From Brucella oryzae (GTDB lineage Bacteria > Pseudomonadota > Alphaproteobacteria > Rhizobiales > Rhizobiaceae): a stretch of DNA of 64,000 bases. Below are positions 57,536 through 64,000 of this stretch, one piece after another. Numbering within the stretch: the first letter of the stretch is position 1; each line of letters begins with the position of its first letter. Position numbers and translations under genes: made by a program. Where the stretch lies: positions 238,501 through 302,500 of the forward strand of contig JAAVLL010000001.1 in assembly GCA_012103035.1 (NCBI GenBank). Reading direction: 5' to 3'. The notes beneath the pieces are model-generated. The model searched no databases. It saw nothing but the letters and a program-made list of their open reading frames with translations, and was not told the DNA's origin.

Positions 57536-57934
57536 AATACGCAATTTTGATGCGCTGAACCGCTAAAAACACTTGGAATTTGCGGCGAAGCCGTTTAGTT
57601 TCCGGCCACCGTATACAGCCAGAATGGTTTTGCCCGCTGATGGGCGGTAGCGGAAATGCTCCATGGCGATTTTTGGTCATGCTCCCCGGAGGGTTCTTTG
57701 GGGATGGCTTGTGCGGAAGTACACGACCTTCAAGCATAATCTCGAAGAGCAAAGCTTTTCGGAATGGTTATGCATTAATGCAACCGCGGAGTTTCGGTGA
57801 CCTATAGAGGTGTACCTAACTCAGGAGCAGTCGATTTGTGGGAAGTTTTAGGGCGTACTTCCTCCATGGCTCGATAGCGTGAAACCGGCAGCTTTTTGGC
57901 TGTGGAGTTTCTACGCCCTTTAATCTGAAAAGAG
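57536..57934. other. Intergenic region upstream of the DUF4167 gene
   Basis: These 400 bp contain no ORF with a believable ribosome site. The last 100 bp carry a short hairpin-forming segment (CAGCTTTTTGGCTG, near 57889) and A/G-rich sequence (GAAAAGAGATG) that serves as the start region of the next gene. No terminator is seen directly after prmC. Confidence 0.35.
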
Positions 57935-58731
57935 ATGAATATGAGGCCAGCACAGCAGAACAGGCGCATGCGCGGACGGGGAATAACAATAATAACAACA
58001 ATAACCGCAAGGGCCCCAATCCTCTGTCGCGCAATTACGAAAGCAATGGCCCGGATGTGAAGATCCGCGGCAATGCGCAACATATTGCAGAAAAATACTC
58101 AGCACTTGCGCGGGACGCACAGGCATCTGGCGATCGCGTGATGGCAGAAAACTATCTTCAGCACGCTGAACATTACAATCGCATCATCATGGCTGCCATG
58201 GCGCAGAATCCGGTGCCGTTCCAGCGCGAAGAAACCTTCGACGATGACAGTTCGGATGATGAGGAAGCAGGTTTCACGCCTGCTGCAGCACAGCCGCAGC
58301 CCGTCAACGGTTCGGGTCCGCAGCCGGTTATCGAAGGCACGCCGGCCGAGGTCGTCTACGGCGAAGATGGTGGCGAGCCGGTAAAGTCCGGCGAAGGTCG
58401 CCAGCAGCCGCGCGAACGCGATAATCGTGATCGTCGTCTCGGTCGTGGTCGCCGTCCGCAGCGTGAGCGCTTCAACGCTGACGAGCGTTCGGATGAACAG
58501 CCGCAGGAAAAACAGGCTCAGCCGGTGGCTGAAGAGGCTTCGGCTCCGGTTGAAGCTGTTGCCGAGCAGGCAGCACCTGCGGTCGTTGAAGCCGCTCCTG
58601 CTGCCGATGCAGCACCTGCCGAAGAAGCCGCACCACGTCGTGCCACGCGCCGTCCGGGTCGCCCGCGTCGTGCCGCCAAAGATAGCGGGGACGAGACGCC
58701 AGCGACGGAACCTGCAAATTCCGACGCTTAA
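57935..58731 (+). CDS. DUF4167 family protein (one frameshift)
   Basis: The protein begins MNMRPAQQNRRMRGRG, then an Asn tract from AAC/AAT codons (57983-58008). The conserved DUF4167 core follows (GPNPLSRNYESNGPDVKIRG, QHIAEKYSALARDAQASGD, AENYLQHAEHYNRI). A long acidic and Ala/Pro-rich disordered tail ends in RRATRRPGRPRRAAKDSGD. The frame breaks at the G4 run 57978-57981. The basic ends suggest nucleic acid or ribosome-related binding, but the function is unknown. About 265 residues. Confidence 0.85.
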
Positions 58732-58755
58732 ATATGTGTCTTCGCAATCGAGTTC

Positions 58756-58782
58756 AAAATGGCGCGGTTTCCGCGCCATTTT
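58756..58782 (+). terminator. Rho-independent terminator after the DUF4167 gene
   Basis: A 12-bp perfect stem (AAAATGGCGCGG/CCGCGCCATTTT) with a TTT loop starts 25 bp past the stop codon. Confidence 0.93.
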
Positions 58783-58803
58783 ATTTGGCTCTCGTGCCTG
58801 TAA

Positions 58804-58834
58804 CCCTTGTCGAAACCCGGCCATCGTCCCATAT
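58804..58834 (+). promoter_or_regulatory. Candidate RpoH (sigma-32) promoter of clpB
   Basis: CCCTTGTCG, 15 nt, then CCCATAT resembles the heat-shock promoter consensus CTTGAA...CCCCATNT. It lies 92 bp upstream of clpB, a typical RpoH target, and follows directly after the preceding terminator. Confidence 0.6.
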
Positions 58835-58925
58835 GCTGTCTTGGAAAGAAGCCTGCCCTGTGTGGGGCTTCGTCACCATTCATCTTCCGGTGCCGCATGA
58901 TGGGCTGGAAGGCAAAGGAGACATC

Positions 58926-61545
58926 ATGAATATTGAAAAATATACCGAACGCGTCCGCGGCTTTATCCAGTCTGCACAGACTTTCGCGCTGTCGTCCGGC
59001 AATCAGCAGTTTACGCCGGAACATGTGCTGAAAGTTCTCGTCGACGATGATGAAGGACTTGCCTCGTCCCTGATCGAACGTGCCGGTGGCCGGATTGCCG
59101 ATGTGCGTATCGGCTTGCAGAACGCGCTTGAAAAGCTGCCCAAAGTGTCGGGCGGTAACGACCAGCTTTATCTCTCGCAGCCGCTTGCCAAGGTCTTCTC
59201 ACTCGCCGAAGAGCTTGCCAGCAAGGCCGGTGACAGTTTTGTCACCGTCGAGCGCCTTTGACGGCGCTGGCGATGGAAAAATCCGCGAAGACATCTGAAA
59301 TTCTTTCTGCTGCCGGTGTGACCCCGACAGCGCTCAACAAGGTCATAAACGATATGCGCAAAGGTCGCACTGCCGATTCGGCGTCCGCTGAAAGCAATTA
59401 TGATGCGTTGAAGAAATATGCCCGCGATCTGACCGAGGATGCGCGTTCGGGCAAGCTCGACCCGGTGATCGGCCGTGATGAGGAAATCCGCCGCACGATC
59501 CAGGTTCTGTCGCGCCGCACCAAGAACAATCCGGTTCTGATCGGCGAGCCGGGCGTCGGCAAGACCGCAATCGCCGAAGGTCTGGCGCTTCGCATCGTCA
59601 ATGGCGACGTGCCCGAATCCCTGAAGGACAAGCAGTTGATGGCGCTCGACATGGGAGCGCTGATTGCCGGTGCCAAATATCGCGGTGAGTTCGAAGAACG
59701 TCTGAAAGCGGTGCTTTCGGAAGTGCAGACGGCTGCAGGACAGATCATCCTCTTCATCGATGAAATGCACACGCTTGTCGGCGCAGGCAAGTCCGATGGC
59801 GCGATGGATGCATCGAACCTTTGAAGCCAGCTCTTGCACGCGGCGAACTGCACTGCGTCGGCGCGACGACGCTGGAAGAATACCGCAAATATGTCGAGAA
59901 GGACGCAGCGCTTGCCCGCCGTTTCCAGCCGGTATTCGTTGATGAGCCGACGGTCGAGGACACGATTTCGATCCTGCGTGGCCTGAAGGAAAAATACGAG
60001 CAGCATCACAAGGTGCGTGTTTCGGATTCGGCTCTGGTTGCTGCGGCGACCCTGTCGAACCGCTACATCACCGACCGTTTCCTGCCGGACAAGGCAATCG
60101 ATCTTGTCGATGAGGCGGCGTCGCGCCTGCGCATGCAGGTCGATTCCAAGCCGGAAGAGCTGGATGAAATCGACCGCCGCATCATGCAGCTGAAGATAGA
60201 GCGCGAAGCGCTGAAGGTTGAAACGGATGCGGCTTCCAAGGATCGTTTCCAGCGCCTGGAAAAGGAACTGACCGATCTGGAAGAAGAATCGGCCGAACTG
60301 ACCTCGAAATGGCAGGCTGAAAAGCAGAAGCTCGGGCTCGCCGCCGATCTCAAGCGCCAGCTTGAAGAGGCGCGCAACGCTCTCGCCATCGCACAGCGCA
60401 GCGGTGAATTCCAGAAGGCAGGTGAGCTTGCCTATGGCACGATTCCGCAATTGGAAAAGCAGCTTGTCGAAGCGGAAAGCCAGGAAAACAAGGGTTCTCT
60501 GCTGGAGGAAACCGTTACGCCTGACCACGTGGCGCAGATCATTTCGCGCTGGACCGGCATTCCGGTCGACCGGATGCTGGAAGGCGAGCGTGAGAAGCTG
60601 TTGCGTATGGAAGACGAAATCGGCAAGCGCGTCGTCGGGCAGGGCGAGGCGGTGCAGGCCATCTCGAAGGCTGTTCGCCGTGCGCGCGCCGGGCTTCAGG
60701 ACCCCAACCGGCCGATCGGTTCGTTCATCTTCCTCGGCCCTACGGGCGTCGGCAAGACGGAACTGACCAAGGCGCTCGCCGCGTTCCTGTTCCAGGACGA
60801 CACGGCCATGGTTCGTATCGACATGTCGGAATTCATGGAAAAGCATTCCGTGAGCCGGCTGATCGGCGCACCTCCCGGCTATGTCGGCTATGAAGAAGGC
60901 GGCGTTCTGACGGAAGCTGTGCGGCGCAGGCCGTATCAGGTGATCCTGTTCGACGAGATCGAAAAGGCGCATCCGGATGTGTTTAACGTGCTGTTGCAGG
61001 TTCTGGACGATGGACGCCTGACAGACGGGCAGGGCCGCACGGTCGATTTCCGCAATACGGTTATCATCATGACCTCGAATCTCGGTGCCGAATATCTCGT
61101 CAATCTTGGCGAGAAGGACGATGTCGAAACCGTTCGTGACGAAGTGATGGGCGTGGTGCGAGCTGCCTTCCGTCCGGAATTCCTGAACCGTGTCGATGAA
61201 ATCATCCTGTTCCACCGGCTGCGCCGCGAGGATATGGGGGCGATTGTCGATATCCAGATGCAGCGTCTCCAGATGCTTTTGAGCGATCGCAAGATCGTGC
61301 TGCAACTGGAAGAGGATGCACGCGAATGGCTGGCCAACAAGGGCTATGATCCGGCCTATGGCGCACGTCCGTTGAAGCGTGTCATCCAGAAGGAAGTTCA
61401 GGACCCGCTCGCCGAGCGCATTCTTCTGGGCGACATTCTGGATGGTTCCATCGTCAAGATTACCGCCGGTTCGGACAGGCTCAATTTCCGTCCGATTCGC
61501 GGGGCGCTTGAGGATGAAGGCCAGAAGGTCGACGAGAACGCATAA
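58926..61545 (+). CDS. clpB: Disaggregase chaperone ClpB (two frameshifts)
   Basis: This Hsp100 hexamer rescues aggregated proteins with DnaK. The N-domain starts [23 protein letters not shown]-1 Walker A is GEPGVGKT. A middle coiled-coil domain (about 60130-60500) marks ClpB rather than ClpA. AAA-2 has [20 protein letters not shown] and [20 protein letters not shown]. Frames break at the T3 runs 59257-59259 (restored [16 protein letters not shown]) and 59820-59822 (restored [16 protein letters not shown]). The total is about 874 residues. ATG 58926 follows AAAGGAGACATC. Confidence 0.96.
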
Positions 61546-61567
61546 GCGTTCGTGAGTTGAAGCTTGG

Positions 61568-61600
61568 GGCGCCGCAACCGGATAGGTTGCGGCGCCTTTT
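61568..61600 (+). terminator. Rho-independent terminator after clpB
   Basis: A 12-bp perfect stem (GGCGCCGCAACC/GGTTGCGGCGCC) with a 5-nt loop and TTTT lies 23 bp past the clpB stop. Confidence 0.95.
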
Positions 61601-61684
61601 CATGTCTGGCCTGAAAAGTTTTCCGGCTTTCCTTCGATATCGGCCATTTTCATGTCCAGTTCATCTGGCATCTGCTCTATCAAC

Positions 61685-61788
61685 TAGAGCGGTTCCCATT
61701 TTAACAGAATCGGCGGAACCGCTCTAACTGATTGTTTAGTCGCATTATCCTACGCAAAACCGCTTCGCACTTTTGCTGGAAATGCTCT
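61685..61788 (+). repeat. Dispersed intergenic repeat, copy 3, with inverted repeat
   Basis: A perfect 12-bp inverted repeat (TAGAGCGGTTCC at 61685-61696, GGAACCGCTCTA at 61715-61726) is followed by the shared core CAAAACCGCTTCGCACTTTT plus GCTGGAAATGCT. The core recurs at 41977-42023 and, degenerate and inverted, at 1488-1529. It lies in the 300-bp gap between clpB and the L,D-transpeptidase gene. Confidence 0.75.
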
Positions 61789-61848
61789 AATCAGTTATTA
61801 ACCATATTCGCGGCATCCATGATCTCTCGATCACCCAGGGCATCCTTC

Positions 61849-63314
61849 ATGGCGCATCACACACACATGCTTCGTTTTGCTTTGTTTGCTTCCGTTGCGG
61901 CAATCACCGTCAATGGTCCCGCGCGCGCCGACGAAAGCAGGTCTGCAACGGTTACTGAACGCCCGGTTCAGCTTGCGCAGCTTTATGATCCAGGCGAGGA
62001 AATCTATCATGATCGCCGGGTGCGGGTCTTTATCGACCAGTATGGCCGCCGTGTTACCATGGACCGTCGCGGGCGCATCCTCAGTGTCGAGGACGCCAAT
62101 AATTATGATCCGAACGCCTATGACCGTCGGGCTCGCCGTGCGCCGCAGCCAGATGACAACTGGACACTCGATGGTCCGGTCGATGGTGGTGCACCCTATG
62201 ACGGTTTCGGCAATGTGCCCGAGGACCCGAATTATTATCCGGACGCTCCCGCGGCACCGCAATATGGCGGCAACCGGGATGGACAGGTGCAGCGGTCGGA
62301 ACTGCCTCCGGCAGGCGATCAATATCCCGACAATACCAACACCAATTCTGCCAGTGCGAATCCGGCTATGACGGCCAGCAGGATTATGGCCAGCCGGGTT
62401 ATGAGCAGCCAAGGGGCGTTCCCAATCCGAGCGACATGGCTCCGGCCATCGAAATGCCGAAGGGGCAGGGCGCAAAGGCGAAGATCGCAGCCTATCAGAT
62501 ACTTCTCGACCGCGCGGGTGCATCGCCCGGTGTCATCGACGGTCGCTCGGGCAGCAATGTCGACAAGGCGGCTGCCGCCTATGGCGAATTGACCGGCAAA
62601 TCGATCAATCCAACAGACGAAGCGGCCGTCAATGCCGAGCTTGAAGCGACAGGTGGCCCAGCCTTCACCGAATACACGATCACCAATGAGGATGTGGGGC
62701 GACAGTATGTTGCCTCAATTCCGGAGGATTACGCCCACAAGGCGCAGTTGCCAGCGATGGCCTATACATCGGTCACCGAAATGCTCGGCGAAAAGTTTCA
62801 TATCGACGAAGCCTATCTGAAAGAGATCAATCCCGGCGTAAACTTCAATCAGCCGGGTTCGGTTGTTAAGATTCCCAATCTCGGCAAGCCTGTCAGGACC
62901 AAGGTGGCCCGCATCATTGCCGACAAGGGGCGCAAGCAGGTTCGTGGTTATGACGAAACCGGTAAGCTGGTCGTTGCCTATCCCTCGACTATCGGCTCGT
63001 CGGACAATCCTTCACCATCCGGTATTGTTCAGGTCGAACGCATCGCGATTAATCCGAACTACACCTACAATCCGAAGATCAACTTCAAGCAGGGCAATAA
63101 TGACAAGGTGCTGACCATCCCGCCAGGGCCAAACGGACCGGTCGGCACGGTCTGGATCGCGTTGTCGAAACCGACCTACGGCATTCACGGCACACCGGAG
63201 CCGTCGAGAATCGGCAAGACGTCGAGCCATGGCTGCGTGCGATTGACCAACTGGGATGCAGAAGAGCTGGCAAAGCTGGTGAAGGCCGGTGTAACGGTCG
63301 AGTTTACCGAGTAA
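61849..63314 (+). CDS. L,D-transpeptidase, YkuD family (one frameshift)
   Basis: This secreted enzyme forms 3-3 peptidoglycan cross-links or anchors proteins to them. A signal peptide (MLRFALFASVAAITVNGPARA) leads into a Tyr/Asn/Pro-rich linker, a PG-binding-like domain (AAYGELTGKSINPTDEAAVN) and a YkuD domain. The catalytic motif is GIHGTPEPSRIGKTSSHGCV, with the Cys in SHGCVRL. The frame breaks near 62364, joining SANPGYDGQQDYGQPGYEQP. The total is about 488 residues. ATG 61849 is the probable start. Confidence 0.92.
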
Positions 63315-63333
63315 GTCTGGCGACATTCTTTAA

Positions 63334-63360
63334 GAAAAGGCCGGAAAACGCTCCGGCTTT
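63334..63360. terminator. Bidirectional terminator between the convergent L,D-transpeptidase and M23 genes
   Basis: The arms AAAAGGCCGG and CCGGCTTTTT pair over 10 bp with one G-U. A-rich and T-rich flanks lie on both sides. Confidence 0.8.
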
Positions 63361-63367
63361 TTCTTTA

Positions 63368-64000
63368 TCAGCTCTTCGTCGATCCGTTCGAGGCGAGCTT
63401 GGTGCCGTTTTCATCGCTGTTCAAAAGCGCATCGATGCGGTCTCGTTCCTGCTTGAAGGCTTGGAGTTCCTTGCCTGAAAGCGCCTTGTTGTCGGGTAGA
63501 CGGATGCGTAGCGGATCGACCTTGGTGCCGTTTACGATCAGCTCGTAGTGAAGATGAGGACCGGTCGAAAGACCCGTCGAGCCAACATAGCCGATCACCT
63601 GTCCCTGCCTTACGCGCGCACCGGCGGTAACACCACGGGCGATAGCGTTCTGGTGGCTGTAGCTGCTCACATAACCATTGGCATGACGAATCAGGGTCTG
63701 GTTGCCGTAGCCATTGGTCCACCCTGCTTTTCCACGACGCCGTTACCGGAAGCGATGATCGGTGTGCCGCGCGGGGCTGCCCAGTCCACGCCAGTATGCA
63801 TGCGGCTATAGCCAAGGATTGGATGACGGCGCATGCCGAACGGTGAGCGGAAAATACCATTTGGAACCGGATTGCGCAGCAGGAACTGTTTCGCGCTCTT
63901 GCCGTCGCCATTGAAGTAGTCGACGCTGCCGTCCGGGGCCTGATAGCGATAGAATTTGCGGGTCGTTCCGCCAAAATTGGCCGAAACATAAAGAAGCTGC
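63368..64000 (-). CDS. M23 family metallopeptidase, C-terminal part (one frameshift, cut by window edge)
   Basis: This is a LytM/NlpD-type peptidoglycan endopeptidase. The zinc motif HXXXD is in SRMHTGVDWAAPRGTPIIA, and HXH is in STGPHLHYELIVNG. The upstream part ends LRNPVPNGIFRSPFGMRRHP, the usual lead-in to this fold. One base is missing at the C3 run 63722-63724, which restores VEKAGWTNGYGNQTLIRHAN. The N-terminus lies beyond the window. It is convergent with the L,D-transpeptidase. Confidence 0.9.

Noticed and set aside
57580..57807. Plus-strand frame of 75 codons in the gap before the DUF4167 gene
   Set aside because: It has no ribosome site and no hydrophobic or family pattern, and its composition is unlike the neighbouring genes.
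59398..61305. Minus-strand open frame of 635 codons
   Set aside because: It is antisense to clpB and is a shadow of its codon usage. There are no motifs and no ribosome site.

Overview
The window is a dense, high-GC piece of an alphaproteobacterial chromosome. Product families and gene order (FtsEX with a YdcF protein and PlsC; LptM next to LysA; DUF2125, DUF1178 and DUF4167 proteins; a TIGR02302 protein; PtsP-PrfA-PrmC; long FtsX) point to the Rhizobiales, most likely Brucella/Ochrobactrum. Nearly everything is core chromosomal content. I see no prophage, integrase, insertion sequence, CRISPR array or rRNA.

The most pervasive feature is damage to reading frames. About 35 genes, including normally essential ones (secA, lysA, argJ, lysC, prmC, ubiG, hisC), are split by one-base frameshifts. 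Every break I resolved base by base is repaired by adding one base, usually in a short homopolymer. Neighbouring frames then join into full-length proteins with all motifs intact. I read this as undercalled homopolymers in the sequence, not gene decay. I therefore report each such locus as one CDS spanning its fragments and give the break points.

Layout. 1-3.6 kb: TerB-like tail, MFS exporter, aquaporin, small lipoprotein, membrane protein. 3.8-8.4 kb: ftsE-ftsX (candidate CtrA site upstream), YdcF, PlsC, pyrophosphatase, YggT. 8.5-14 kb: ChaC, DUF2125, hisC-tyrA, methyltransferase, hpt. 14-20.5 kb: TIGR02302 protein, lysA, lptM, argH, with tlpA divergent. 20.5-24.6 kb: YaiI, DMT, YihY, SDR, HIG1 and cobalamin adenosyltransferase. 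24.6-26.5 kb: queC-queD-queE on the minus strand behind a preQ1-I-type riboswitch whose tail carries the Shine-Dalgarno sequence. 26.8-33.6 kb: etfBA, hydroxyacyl-CoA dehydrogenase, cysK, usp, metC-like enzyme, lipoprotein. 33.6-39 kb: tRNA-Leu(CAA), an unannotated 33-residue membrane protein, and envelope genes (phosphoethanolamine transferase, GNAT, flippase). 39-48.6 kb: secA, a parvulin foldase, argJ, GNAT-mutT, a methyltransferase, comF, grxC. 48.6-64 kb: nitrilase, DUF1178, DMT, ubiG, lysC, ptsP, prfA, prmC, DUF4167, clpB, an L,D-transpeptidase and a partial M23 peptidase.

I found no clearly new multi-gene system. The best leads are regulatory or small: the preQ1 riboswitch, two exact TTAA-N7-TTAAC CtrA-type sites, a perfect 16-bp palindrome upstream of etfBA, an RpoH-like clpB promoter, a possible SD-sequestering leader on the metC-like gene, the 33-residue membrane protein, and a dispersed intergenic repeat.
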